Part shown: in pieces, positions 13,472-26,378 of the stretch
How the letters are laid out: each line of letters begins with the position of its first letter
How positions within the stretch are numbered: position 1 is the first letter of the stretch
Assembly: GCA_051453625.1 (NCBI GenBank)
Contig: JBOZIK010000001.1
Location: forward strand, 78,945,954-79,009,953
Direction of reading: 5' to 3'
DNA from: Welwitschia mirabilis
Lineage: Eukaryota > Gnetophyta > Gnetopsida > Welwitschiales
Length of the DNA: 64,000 bases
The notes under the pieces: model-generated
The model's input: the letters and a program-made list of their open reading frames with translations, nothing else
Told to the model about the DNA's origin: nothing
Database searches by the model: none
Made by a program: the position numbers and the translations under genes

Positions 13472-15986
13472 ATGACCCTTGGGGAAATTCTTTCTGAAAG
13501 GAGGAGAAACTTGAAAAATTTTAAGGATAATAGTAAGAAAACACTTCGATGAATTTTTGTAGAAATAGGAAGAACAACACAAAATAATGTTGAGAATAGG
13601 AATTGGATCCCTTCCTCTTTTTAACTTTCTTATTATCCCCCCTCTTCTTTTCAAACTTCATATAGAAATAACAAGGTAAATTTTCCACATTTTAGGAATT
13701 CTACCTCATTTAAGCAAAATTCCTATAATTATCTTTGTCAATCCCAATCATATCCCATGCATTACTATAAATAAGAAACATCTCCCATGAGCTACTATGA
13801 GGAAGAAGATGATTTAATAAAAGAAATGATTGATGAATCAAAAGCCAATATAATACCTAGAAAATCCTAGAAAATCTAATTAAGACCTTCAACAAATACT
13901 ATTACAAATTTAGGGTTCTTTTACAATATAACATTCTCAAACTTATCCTACTACATCCTACCTTGAGGAAAATGAGGAGAGCTTAGAAAAACATGGTAAT
14001 GATTTTGTATTTCAAATAGAAGATAAAATTTCAAATCAAGCTTCAACATCCTACTCATTAGGATATGATAAAAGAGGATCTAATAATAACTTCATTCAAT
14101 CTTTTGATAATAATGATGAGGATAACATTTATTTATATGATGATATTGAGGTATCATTTTATATCCCTAACATCCATTTACTACTCAACAATTTAGATGA
14201 AGAATATATTCATGAAAAATCTTAAAACTATTTAATCAATGATGAAGATGATGCTTACATTTCTCTTGGTGACCTTTTTGATCAATCCAACAACTTAGAA
14301 AATGAGAGCCATACTCTATAATATAAGTAAGATATAGTCACAAACAACATTGAGAAAAGTAAAGAAACAATGCAACGAAATAGTGATAAAGACAATAATA
14401 AAGAACATGACCAAAATGAAGGACTCATACAGACTCATNNNNNNNNNNNNNNNNNNNNNNNNNNNNNNNNNNNNNNNNNNNNNNNNNNNNNNNNNNNNNN
14501 NNNNNNNNNNNNNNNNNNNNNNNNNNNNNNNNNNNNNNNNNNNNNNNNNNNNNNNNNNNNNNNNNNNNNNNNNNNNNNNNNNNNNNNNNNNNNNNNNNNN
14601 NNNNNNNNNNNNNNNNNNNNNNNNNNNNNNNNNNNNNNNNNNNNNNNNNNNNNNNNNNNNNNNNNNNNNNNNNNNNNNNNNNNNNNNNNNNNNNNNNNNN
14701 NNNNNNNNNNNNNNNNNNNNNNNNNNNNNNNNNNNNNNNNNNNNNNNNNNNNNNNNNNNNNNNNNNNNNNNNNNNNNNNNNNNNNNNNNNNNNNNNNNNN
14801 NNNNNNNNNNNNNNNNNNNNNNNNNNNNNNNNNNNNNNNNNNNNNNNNNNNNNNNNNNNNNNNNNNNNNNNNNNNNNNNNNNNNNNNNNNNNNNNNNNNN
14901 NNNNNNNNNNNNNNNNNNNNNNNNNNNNNNNNNNNNNNNNNNNNNNNNNNNNNNNNNNNNNNNNNNNNNNNNNNNNNNNNNNNNNNNNNNNNNNNNNNNN
15001 NNNNNNNNNNNNNNNNNNNNNNNNNNNNNNNNNNNNNNNNNNNNNNNNNNNNNNNNNNNNCAAATCATATCCTTCCTTTCACCTCTACTTCCACCTCTAC
15101 ATTACCTTATGATCTTAATAAGGATAACTTTTCTCCATCTCATCAATTTTAATCTTCATGTAATTCTCAAACTAACCTTCCTTTCCTTGACTCTCATAAA
15201 ACTCATAATTTTAAAAATTATATTTCTCTTATCTCTTAATCTCTTTATTTTAAAAATCCATGTGACACTTAAAGTAACATCCTTTCTTTTTCTACCAAGT
15301 CCACTTTACCTTATGTTTTTAATGATCATCCTTTTTAAAAGTATAACTTGGAATATATTGGAATTTTAAATTGGGCTAAACCTTATCTTCTTGATTCAAA
15401 TCAATGCTTAGAAATAAATATTAAATATATTTTTAATTATGTTAAACCTATTTTAATCACTCAATCTAAGAAGTTTTTTACAAAGCCTTGGATCCCAAAT
15501 AATACCCTTAATGTCTCCCATGTTTAATATCAAGCTTTAAATAAAATATATGTTTCAATTATTTTATATCATGAGTTTGATAAGAGATTGTTTATCCACA
15601 AGTTATATGAATTTTTTATCTTTTATATTACTACTAAATCTCATGGATACAAAATGTCATGTGGTCATGCTAATTAGAAAAAGCCTTATTTTCTTATTAA
15701 AAATCCACATCTTGAGTTGAATGATAGAAAGCTTCTTAATTTTACTAGACATTTTAAAAATCCCTTAAAATCTTCTTAGATACTTTCTTTAATTACCTCC
15801 TTGAATGCATTTTATAATGATACTCATGATTTACAATGTTTTAATAAGAGATTATTTATCAATGAAATTTATCTCATCTTTATCTCTTATTTGAATTCTA
15901 AGATTTGTGCTACCAAAATTGTATGTTTCTACTCTTTCTTCCTCAAATTGACTTTATTCAAAAATGATTGTATACTTTTTATTTTT
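13472..15986 (+). pseudogene. Long decayed reading frame of unknown identity
   Basis: A plus-strand frame begins at an ATG at 13472 (MTLGEILSERRRNLK) and reads to about 13935 with five stops. After one apparent shift near 13935 a second frame runs to the gap at 14439 with three stops. After the gap the same frame continues from 15061 to a TAG at 15987-15989 with about seven stops in roughly 308 codons. Random DNA this AT-rich should give several times more stops. The first part is rich in Asn, Ser and Tyr and resembles a gag-like linker; the middle is acidic (SYYEEEDDLIKEM, YLEENEESLEK). The last part is hydrophobic with NWAKPYLLD, KPWIPNNTLN and KKPYFLIKNPHLELND. I recognise no domain. It lies where gag-pol should be, ahead of the polyprotein tail. 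It could be a captured host sequence, an extra retroelement ORF or a diverged gag. Confidence 0.5.
14439..15060. other. Assembly gap
   Basis: A run of 622 N inside the decayed reading frame. Its flanks are not duplicated. The frame is the same on both sides, which may be coincidence if the gap length is only estimated. Confidence 0.9.
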
Positions 15987-16177
15987 TAGCAGTTGATAAA
16001 AATTGGTTTGGTCCTTAGTTTTTCAAAATATTGCAATATCCTAAGACCATAGCCTTAAAACAATCTTCCTTTCTTTTTAATAAAAGTGTTGAACAGATTT
16101 TAGGAATTGAATAAAATTTGTTTTTATTTTGCTTTGGTATTTTCTTTTGATTTTTTCTTTTGTTTTTGATTTTTAGT

Positions 16178-16396
16178 TTCAATAAATTAATCTCTAAATG
16201 GTTAGGTCATTACTTTATTAAGAAAGTACATTCTAATGGCTCCCTTGAGATTTCTGACTTAACCATTAAAGAAATTTAGAAAGTTAATAAACAAAGGTTG
16301 AAAATATATGAGCAACCTTCTGATATAAACATGATAGAAGCACTAGCCTTAGATATTTCCCTTGATAATGAAAGCTTCTTTCCTACCATTACCTGA
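16178..16396 (+). pseudogene. C-terminal tail of Athila/Tat-type polyprotein
   Basis: Seventy-two codons ending at a TGA, with one internal TAG. The translation contains LISKWLGHYFIKKV, then NGSLEISD and VNKQRLKIYEQ. This follows the usual end of Athila/Tat pol after integrase: a K-L-x-S-R-W-x-G-P-F start, a central V-E-I segment and the V-N-G-Q-R-L-K-x-Y signature. In that family this segment follows the integrase core; here the core is absent upstream. It gives the element its lineage and orientation and agrees with the tRNA-Asp-like primer-binding site. Confidence 0.65.
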
Positions 16397-16714
16397 ATTT
16401 TTTGTTATCTTATTACTTTGAAGGCCATTATAACTTTACTGGATTATATTTCAAACATGACTTAGTATTTATTTCATTTCCATGATTAATCTTTATACTT
16501 GGGCATTTTATAATGTGAGATTGGATTCATTCAATCTTAATATGTTCACAAATTTATGAACTTCGTTTTGAAGGAAGATGTTTTATTTTTGATATTTTTC
16601 TCAATGATGAAAAGTCTTAGATTGTTTAACGGTGTTCTTTTCTATCTTTTATCTCATTACTTCACCTTCATCTTTTGGAGTTTTTGATCATGTGGAATTT
16701 ATATTTTGTACATT

Positions 16715-16749
<35 letters not shown>

Positions 16750-18004
16750 GGAGAGAGAGAGAGAGAGTAAAATAAGACCATGATGTCCTACCACAAGAAC
16801 ATTAGGGCAAATTTTCCTGAGAGGGATCTTTAGTGATGTAATATGATAGTTATAGAAACTCCATTGGGAGGATAGTTGGTCATGCTTTATAAGTCCTTAC
16901 TTCTCTGATTGTGGTTACACTCCCCTCATCATAGATAATAAGCTAATAATAAAACTTTGAGGCTACCAAATCAGTGGTGTTCCTGGTATTATCAGGTACA
17001 TTGCTTATTTTCTAAATTCTTAGTCTTTCCACATGGTTATTTTATTTCTAAGGATTCAAGTATTTGTTTTGAGATGTAACCAAGTGAGTTCATTTTTAAG
17101 TGACTCTTTGATCTTATCACTAATTATTTAAAGCATTTAATTTTTAGCATCATCATAATTATTGCCTTGTTGAATGGATTTTTACATATTTATACATCAA
17201 GTCATGAATTTTAAATCAAGCGAGGTTATGATTTCTTCCACAAGAGTCTGCTAAGTTAGGACTTAGGATAGGTTAGCTATCTTCTTTATGTTACTTATGT
17301 TCATTTTTTTGTTTTCGTTTATTATTCAATTAGTTATTTTAAAGTCATTTTTGTATTTTTTATCATTTTAGAACCTTAATATTTAATGCTTTACTTGCCT
17401 AGTTTTTAATAAAGAGTTGATTTCTTGATTAGATGTATTTCTTTGTAAATTTTGTGTTATTCATTTTTAGTCTTTTTAGAGTTATAGATAATATTCATAA
17501 TAATTTTTGACAAGGCACATTTATTGGGCACTCATATATCTCCTTCATTCTAATTAGCACATTTCATTATCTATTCTTTCCATGTTTATCAAAATATTTT
17601 CTATATCTCTATTTTTCAAATCTTATATTTCTACACTCAGCTTTGCACTTAATTTCTCAACTGTTAATATTCAGAAACATCCATCGTCCATCTTCTTATC
17701 TAAACATGCTAATTTTATTCTAATTTCATTAGCTAATATAAGATGTATTGTTTTTCTTAGGGAAGGGCAGGACTCACTTTTAGGACTCATTTTCAAAATT
17801 TTTTGAATCATTTTAAAACTTTCATAAGATATAATTTTTGCAATTTTACTTCATACACATGATGCATTACATGTTATTTTTCTATGTAATATGTTTAAAA
17901 TTATTTATGAGCCTATTTTATAATTTCCAAATTGATTTTTTAAGATAATTTGGCTTATAATTGTAGTTGTTTATCTGGTTTTTATTAGGAATTGACAAAG
18001 GCTA
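16397..18004 (+). other. 3' non-coding region of the Athila-like element
   Basis: No coding trace was recognised between the polyprotein tail and the polypurine tract. It contains the compound microsatellite at 16714-16768. Confidence 0.55.
16714..16768. repeat. Compound (TA)n(GA)n microsatellite
   Basis: About 12 TA units pass directly into about 15 GA units with one interruption (GGG). Confidence 0.95.
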
Positions 18005-18019
18005 AGTGGAGGGATTTTA
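18005..18019 (+). other. Polypurine tract
   Basis: AGTGGAGGGATTTTA ends directly at the first base of the 3' LTR. Sequence and position fit the plus-strand primer site of plant gypsy elements. Confidence 0.65.
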
Positions 18020-19226
18020 TGCACTGCCAAATTATATGTATTTGATGGGGTATTATGAGCTATTTTACAGGAAATTTATACAAGTTTAAATTTAATTTTT
18101 AGTATTATGGAGAGTTAATGGATGGTCACTATAATATGCAATTATTGGCATATTCAGAGGCATTTCAGGATTTTCTGATGCTTAGAACTTTGAAGAAAGA
18201 TCAATGATGCTAGAGCTAATTTCTTTAGAGTTGAAAAGATAAGGATAATTATCATTCCCATTGTCATCCCCAAGACAGAGAGGGCGATAGCCCTATACAT
18301 GCTAAATAGGATTCTAATATGGACTAGAGCTAGAACTAATTATTGCATCTTTTGTAAGGGTGTCCTCCTCCATGTCATCCCCATAATATAAAGGACAAAA
18401 TTTCATATCTTGGTCATCCTCATGATATTCAAGACAACATCTAAAATGGTCAGCCAACTTTCATCCATTTCATCTATTTCTTTCTTGAATTTGAATGTGT
18501 TTTTTAGTGCATTTTATTTGATAGTTTTGCCTTCTGTGTTGTATAGATAAACCCCCCTTTGACTCTATTATCATCTTCATTTACATTCGAAATTCTTGTG
18601 ACAGGAGATTAAAGGGCAATAGATCCATCTTGTGAGTTGCAGAAAGACATTCTCTTTGTGTTAGGATATGCATCCTTCATTGACCTATGATTGTTTTGTA
18701 ATTTAGATGCTAGTTTAATCTTAATACAAACTCTATTTGTTTTATACATTTATACATTTAATGTCCCTTATGATTTATGTTATTGTTGATTCGATGACAG
18801 TGTCATTAATGATATAGGTCTTAAGGGCAACCTTCATTAAGGTTGACAATAATAATTTAAAATTATTTTTCATCATACCTTATTTGACTCACTTGATAGT
18901 CCAAGTTGGTTTTGGTTAGTGATAGTCTCCTTGGCTAATTTAGATTATACAAGGTTAATCTTTTTGACAAGTCGATTTCGTAATTGGATAGATGTTTATC
19001 TAGAATAGATTGCATTTGCATTACCTTGCATATTTATTTTATTGCATTATTCCTAAGTTTTAGATATGTTTTCCTTGAAAATCGATTCTCCTTCTTGTCT
19101 TGCATGCCTTCAATGGAATTATAACATTTGAGTCACTTCCATTCATATTAGTGTGTTATATTTTGTAATATATAAATTTTTAATTAACAAGATTTAGTAA
19201 TATGTAAAGGATTGGAAAAATATACA
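18020..19226 (+). repeat. 3' LTR of the Athila-like element
   Basis: It begins TGCACTGCCAAATTA and parallels 11428-12618 to its end near 19226 (AAATATACA against AAATATGCA in the other copy). Confidence 0.85.
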
Positions 19227-22200
19227 CTAAAAAAAACCACTACTATCTTTAATGTATTATGATAATATGACTCTAAGATCATCCTTTTCTTTAATAGTTC
19301 TTTAACTGCCATCAAAGTAGTACATATCCAACTCAAAATCTAAATCAAACTAGTTATTAATAAAGAAAAAAAATTTTGGCTACCTCTTCCCCTTTTAGTA
19401 TAACTACAACTTTAATGGTATGCTTACACGCATGTCTAGTATTAATCCACATGTAATTACACTTAATTGAGAAGGATTACACATCCTCGGCATGATATCA
19501 TGTACCTTTTTTTGATAGATTTTAACTATGCACATAATATGAAACATTGCAATGCTCATCATAGACATAATCCTCATTTGAAATTCCAAGTTCCCACTCC
19601 TAACTCTTTTTGTTTTGGTTTCTTGGATGGTGATTTATAATAGAACCTCTATCCTTCATCCACATTTAATGCTAATAATGAACTTGTACAAGATGCAAGC
19701 ACCATAGCAACCAATCAATTCTCATGAAGTCTAAATGATTCCTATTGCTTAGGAATGTTTTTTTCCAAGAAATCATGGTATGATTCAAGTGCATTTTTTA
19801 TGTACTATTATGCATAGGAAACATGTCAAAATGGTTTTGTCCACATCTCTATAATACATTATTAAATAACAAGCTAATATTTTAATATCACTTGCATGAA
19901 AATTATAACTTACAAAAGCTACAAATAACATGTGCTTATGAAAGTTATCATTCTTTATCCATGCCTTATGAAAGTACTCTAGAAAATACTTCTGCTACTT
20001 AAAATACTTTATAATTTATTCTAACTCTTAACCAACATCTGATTGATCACTACATAGATTCATTATGTTTTACAACCTATCTGCCATTTGCTTCTTGATT
20101 ATTTTATTATTAATCCTACCATTAAAGTATTTTTATCAAGCACATGAAACATGCCTTGTGCACAACAAGACATGATAAGCAACTACATTCTTATAAAATT
20201 GTCAAGCATTAAATTAGAAAATATCTCACCTATTTAACATAATAACATATAATAAAAAAAATATAAATCACTCTTCATTACAATGTATAAGATGTCAAAG
20301 TGCATATATCCAATCTCTATAGATCAATTACCTGTTAAGAATACATTAGCTTTCCAACTACTATCCATTAATCTACATCTTCTTACTAGCAAATCCAACC
20401 ATAACTCCACATCAGAAGTTCAGGTACAGGAGGAGATAACCCATGCAACTAGAAGACCATTATAGTGTGAGTCAAATACCATGCATGTGTGAAGTGTGTA
20501 CTACAAAATTTATAATGAGATAATTACATACCTTATGTATCATATACATTGGCATTAAATGTCATAAATAAGTTAATAAATACACTTATCCTATATTTAT
20601 TAGTGTTAAATGTTAAGTCCATGCTTATAATGTTGTCCTTATAAAATCTTATTATATTATCTAACACCCACTTGGATTGCACACCTATGATGAGGTAACA
20701 TCAGTGATCTTATCCTCTTATTAAAATAAGACAAAGAAATGCTTAAAATTCTCTATCCATAAATGAGTACTCTTACAATCATCCTTAGTTAACTCATAGT
20801 CCTTCTCAATAACATTTGCATATATGTTAAGAAGATCCTTTTTTGAGACATACCCATCCCTTGATATCTCTAATGAAAATTATTTTTCATATTTATTACG
20901 TAATAAGTTAGCTATGTACTTGTGGATCACATCATCTAGTAACATACCGTGCCTCATCATTTTAGTAAAGGCATCTCTAAATTTTTTAAACAAGAACATT
21001 ACATGGTAACATCTCTTATTTATGGGTGATAGAAGTCGACCATGATAATATTTGCCATACACATCTATATGTTCACCTACTTGCATGATTATATAATAAC
21101 TTTAGTTATTTGCACGCATTCAATAAGAAATAAAGTGACATTGAAAATTAGTTTTCTTCCCTAATTGTTTATGCTCCCTTTCTATTTTGTCCTTCAAAAT
21201 TATCATCTTTTATTACTCATACTGATATGTATGCCTACCAAATAAAATAAACCTTGAATCAGTAATAAGTAATGAATTAAATCTTTTCTACATTAAAAAT
21301 GCATTAATGCTATACTGATGTATTAAACCTTACTTCTTTGACTTAATTTAAGAGTTGCATTTGTGTTGTGAATTTTCATTCCAACTTTGTTGGTTTTTTA
21401 ATTTAACATTCATTTTGGTAGGTGAAATCTCATTTTTCTCCTCATATTTCATAAAATCCTTCAAAACAATCATATAGTTTTCATGCAAATTTTACCCTTC
21501 ATACATTCCCTATGTAAGGTCTTTCAAGTTAAATTTTCTATCCTTTGCTTGTTGTAAATGAATAGTCCATGCATGCTTCCAAAAATGCCTTGGAGCATGT
21601 CTATTCCTTATCTTTAAGATGTCTATTAAAATTTTAAAATAAAATAATCATAGCAAAAAGTAAATTTTCCATATGAAATAGTTTATAAAAATTAGTTGTA
21701 ACCAAGAAAAAACTCCTCTATTTATGACTTAGTTTTCAAACGCAAGCAAGTATGCTTAGATTCTCATTTCATTCTTCTTCTACTTAAGTAATTATTTACA
21801 TTGTCAAAATACATCATAGAACATACATAGTAAAATTTGCATTTTAAGAATTGAGTTGATAAAAAAAAATGTTGTAAAAGACTAACATGATTTCAATTAA
21901 TCTTAATGATTTTTTAATTAATTTTCTCAATAAATAAGTACTTAATAAAGTTTGTGTCCTCCAAGAATTCCAATTAAAAAGGTTTAAAAATTAATAAATT
22001 CTTTTATTAAAGATGTGTTGGCATTTTATAAGGAACTATAATGTTGTGGCTAAAGACAACTAAATTCATAAACAACTTAAATGATAGGCAGAAAATAAAT
22101 ATTATTTTATTAAATTTATCACAAAAAATATTAATTAAAAAAATACTTAATATCATAAGTGATAAGTACTTGGTTATCAAATATTTTTATTTCCTCCTTA

Positions 22201-25200
22201 AAGAGTGATTCCTATTAGAGTGATTAACAGTTAAATCTTAAAGCCCATTTTGGCTTGTTTGTAATCTTATCTTTCTAAAAAGATCTTTACACTAATTTTT
22301 CTTGGATGTTTCCCTTGCTATTAAAGCGTTTTCACAAGTAAATTTTACAATGTCTTTTTTGTTTATATTTGCCTTTTTGCTGTTATTTTTCAATACAAGT
22401 ATATCAACTACCAATAGCAGATAGAAATGCTTTTCTACACTAATTTATTTGATTTACTACATAATTAATATTATTTATAATAGTATGGCATACTTATGAA
22501 TGGGAAAAGAAAACCAAAAATGAAAAATAACCCTTCCCAATCCACTAGAGAACAAAGAAAACCAATATGTGCTTTTCATTCAATTTACCATTAAACTAGA
22601 AAATTTACGTAGCATACAATCCTAGTTGTACCATAATGTAATTAACAGAGATACAAATTAAATGTTTGAAAGAGCTTGTTAATGAAGTGATACTTCTAAG
22701 ACATGATTAAAATTTAATTGCAAGCCAAAATACTTAATTAAAATTATTTCAAATGTTCTTTTCTTTTTTGTTTTAGTGAGATTTATGCATCTTAATCTAG
22801 AGACTTTATAGAATTATAAAGATTTATCTTGTAATACCAACAAGTCACTGATATTACCAACTTTCTTTGCAAGTGAAAAAGAAATCCTCTAAGGTTGCAG
22901 TCACTGTTCTCAGGCATGGGATGAATAAATAGTGGATCCTTCTGAGTTTAGAGATTACAAAATAAGAACCCGAGGTGTTGTCAACCAAATGACAAAATAT
23001 GTATTTTTGATGTTGCACAAACCATATAACAACTTTTTAAAAAATCTAGAAAGTAAGTTAAAACAGTTAATAATAAATCACAAAGAGCTAAGCTTCAAAC
23101 TCAAGGTACTCCTCACCTAGCTTACAATTTTTTATGCATATTCAACTATAGTTCTATTACATTAAAAAGGGCATTAAATTAAACACTAAGATTCTAAGTT
23201 CCATTATAATAGTTATGTGTCTCATTTATTATGCATTTCAAATGTAAATAAGACTACAGATAGCAATATAGAAGGGAGTCAAAATATGATAGTTTAGAAA
23301 GATGACTAATTATAATAAAACTATCACTATTTCATACCTAGAAACAATCAATAACATTATCCCTTTTCATTTTAATTGTGAAAATTTCTCCAAATTTTCA
23401 AACATAGATATTGAATTTAATTCATCATATTTCAAAGTACATCATTTATCAGCCTTCTTTTTTCAAAAACTCACTTGCATTATTAAAAATAAATACACAT
23501 ATGACACAAGAGTCTTCATGTATTTTGCAATAGAAGCTCCACTCTTAAAGTGCTTTAAAAGAAGGAATATTTTCAATTTCTATATATTTCTCATAAGAAT
23601 GGTAACATTTTTAACTTCTACAGATTTCTGGAAAGAACAATAACATAGTTAAGACACAAACAAGTACTAAGTGAGAGAAAACACTAAACACCTAAAAAGA
23701 ACACTTCTCTGAACATATCTTTAGAAATTTTAGAACTCAAGCTTCAATGTTAAATGATAATGCACATTCACCTAGAAACAAATCTATGAATCCACATCAA
23801 AAATCTCGATGCTAAAACATGAAAACTACAATGCAAGAAAAACAAAGATATAAAACAAAGACTGAAACATCATTCTGTGAAAACACTTAAAACCAGAAGC
23901 AAAGAAAGTAATGATTTTATGCTAACATGTAAAGATGCATCTTTTTTTAAATGAACACTAGGAATGGAGCATTAGCATTTTAAAAATTGCAGACAAGAGA
24001 GAAACTTACAGAGGCTTGGCATTTTGAAAATAATGAAAATACAAAAAGAATTGAAGAGCTTCGGAGTTGAACAATTTCAAATGAAAAATTGCAAAAAAGA
24101 ACCCACATCTTCATTTCAGGTTGTATTTTGGTAATGTATGAATCTATAGGAACATGAATGCATGGAATGTATGTGTCCATAAGACCATAGAACCATGGAT
24201 GCGTATAGGACACATACATGAAGAGGTTGCATTTATTATGTGTTAAGGTTGTGCATAAACTACCTCAAAGCCAAGTTGGATACTTGACCAACATGTAGGT
24301 AAAGAAGGGAGTTATGAAGATTTTATAGTTGGAATTTAGGAGAGTGTCCACTTGGCTGGCATGCAATGGATTAAAAAGGGGAAGGGTTTAAAATCTAGGA
24401 AGTAATACTAAATAAAAAAAGTTAAGGCATACAAGAAATATGAAGTTAAATAAAATGAGGAAACTGTGTATGTAAATAATAAGTAATAGATGTAAACACT
24501 AAAAGATAAGGGTTAAAAAGGGGTGATGATAATATAATAGAAGATAATAGAAATTAGAAATATATACATAAAATGAAATATAAGAATAGTATAAGGTTAA
24601 AGGGTTTATGTATTAAATGGAAAAATAAAGAATAAAAGGTCATAAGAGGGAAGAAAAATAAAGATAAGTAATGTGAAGATAACAAATAAACAGAATATAA
24701 GTGGGGAAGAATAAATTATAACATGATATAATAAAGCAAAATAATATAAATAGTAAATATTGTATAGTAAATTACTGAAGGTAAGAAAACAAAAGTTATA
24801 TTATATAACTAAGAGAATAATGAGGTGGTAAGGGGCACCCTTGATAATAAATAAGAGAAAGAAAATAGGAAATACATAAATTCATGTGGCATAAGAGATT
24901 AAAGGTAGTTAATATCAAAAATCCTATAACAAAGTTTATGATTAAAGTAAGCATGAACTTAAGGGTGGTCTATAATTTATTTATGAATCAATTTTATAAT
25001 TTAATTTTAAACACTGGAGTAATTAATATCTAGGAACATTTATATTAGAGTTATACATTGAAGTGTTAGCTTATAAACTTGATACTTATAGGGTATGGAT
25101 GACTAAGATAATGCAAAATCATATATTATTTACATCGTTCTAAGTATTATTGGATTAGAAAGGAGTCTTTATACTTTTATGCATACATGATTTTATAGGT

Positions 25201-25774
25201 ATGAAGACAATTGTAGAAATAATCTTTATTAACCAGAGTAATCAATAAATAGTGTATAGAAATAATACAAAGAAAAAAGATCAATGGTATTAACTAGAAT
25301 AATAAGGGACATTAATTAAGAAAATGGTTAAGTATAGAGATGAAGGATTATATGACATTTAGAATTAAAGTGTTGGATAAAGGTAATATATAGATTTAAC
25401 TATGGCATATAAGATACTATATAAATAGGTAAATAAAGATAAATTTTTATGGTTAAAGATGAATTATAAAAGAAATAATATAACAATTAAGAAAAAATAT
25501 TGATATCTTAACCAAGATAAAAATAAAGATAATAAATAAGAGTAAGGAAATGATAGAATGTAATAAATAGACAAAATGAAACAATAGGATTTAGATGCCT
25601 ATATCATACACTTAGCCATAGAAATAGGAATTATTAGTGCTTGTGGCTTTAAATATTATACATTACATAACCTTGATGATAACCTACAACTATAGATTTA
25701 TGTTTCCTAATGATTTGTGTAGTATGATAGTGCTATGGACAAATCTTTATGTCTAGTGGGTCCATAACCCATAT
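19227..25774. other. AT-rich DNA, no gene recognised
   Basis: Open frames of 60-113 codons occur (for example 20880-21086 minus, 22932-23120 plus and 23302-23643 plus), but none shows a family motif or a credible exon structure. From about 24360 to 25600 the plus strand is very poor in C and rich in A and G. No LTR or terminal inverted repeat was found. Confidence 0.5.
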
Positions 25775-26378
25775 NNNNNNNNNNNNNNNNNNNNNNNNNN
25801 NNNNNNNNNNNNNNNNNNNNNNNNNNNNNNNNNNNNNNNNNNNNNNNNNNNNNNNNNNNNNNNNNNNNNNNNNNNNNNNNNNNNNNNNNNNNNNNNNNNN
25901 NNNNNNNNNNNNNNNNNNNNNNNNNNNNNNNNNNNNNNNNNNNNNNNNNNNNNNNNNNNNNNNNNNNNNNNNNNNNNNNNNNNNNNNNNNNNNNNNNNNN
26001 NNNNNNNNNNNNNNNNNNNNNNNNNNNNNNNNNNNNNNNNNNNNNNNNNNNNNNNNNNNNNNNNNNNNNNNNNNNNNNNNNNNNNNNNNNNNNNNNNNNN
26101 NNNNNNNNNNNNNNNNNNNNNNNNNNNNNNNNNNNNNNNNNNNNNNNNNNNNNNNNNNNNNNNNNNNNNNNNNNNNNNNNNNNNNNNNNNNNNNNNNNNN
26201 NNNNNNNNNNNNNNNNNNNNNNNNNNNNNNNNNNNNNNNNNNNNNNNNNNNNNNNNNNNNNNNNNNNNNNNNNNNNNNNNNNNNNNNNNNNNNNNNNNNN
26301 NNNNNNNNNNNNNNNNNNNNNNNNNNNNNNNNNNNNNNNNNNNNNNNNNNNNNNNNNNNNNNNNNNNNNNNNNNNNNN
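25775..26378. other. Assembly gap
   Basis: A run of 604 N hiding the outer end of the 3' LTR of element A. Its flanks are not duplicated. Confidence 0.9.

Larger units (their letters stand above)
11428..19226 (+). mobile_element. Athila-like gypsy retrotransposon, pol mostly missing
   Basis: The ends are two diverged direct repeats of about 1.2 kb. A diverged tRNA-Asp-type primer-binding site follows the first, and a polypurine tract stands directly before the second, which sets the plus orientation. The interior is about 5.4 kb, well short of a usual autonomous Athila. It holds a long decayed reading frame (13472-15986, with a 622-N gap), then a short piece that reads as the C-terminal tail of a chromodomain-less gypsy polyprotein (16178-16396), then about 1.6 kb without coding traces. 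No protease, reverse transcriptase, RNase H or integrase core was recognised. It therefore looks like a non-autonomous or internally deleted derivative. No clear target-site duplication was seen. Confidence 0.72.

Noticed and set aside
19404-19589. 61-codon minus-strand frame with Met-, Ile- and Cys-rich composition
   Set aside because: No transposase or other motif could be followed into the neighbouring frames.
22932-23120. Short frame starting MDPSEFRDYKIRTRGV, with slightly higher GC
   Set aside because: It looks protein-like at first but could not be tied to a family, has no splice-consistent neighbours, and the frame becomes AT-rich noise after about 35 codons.
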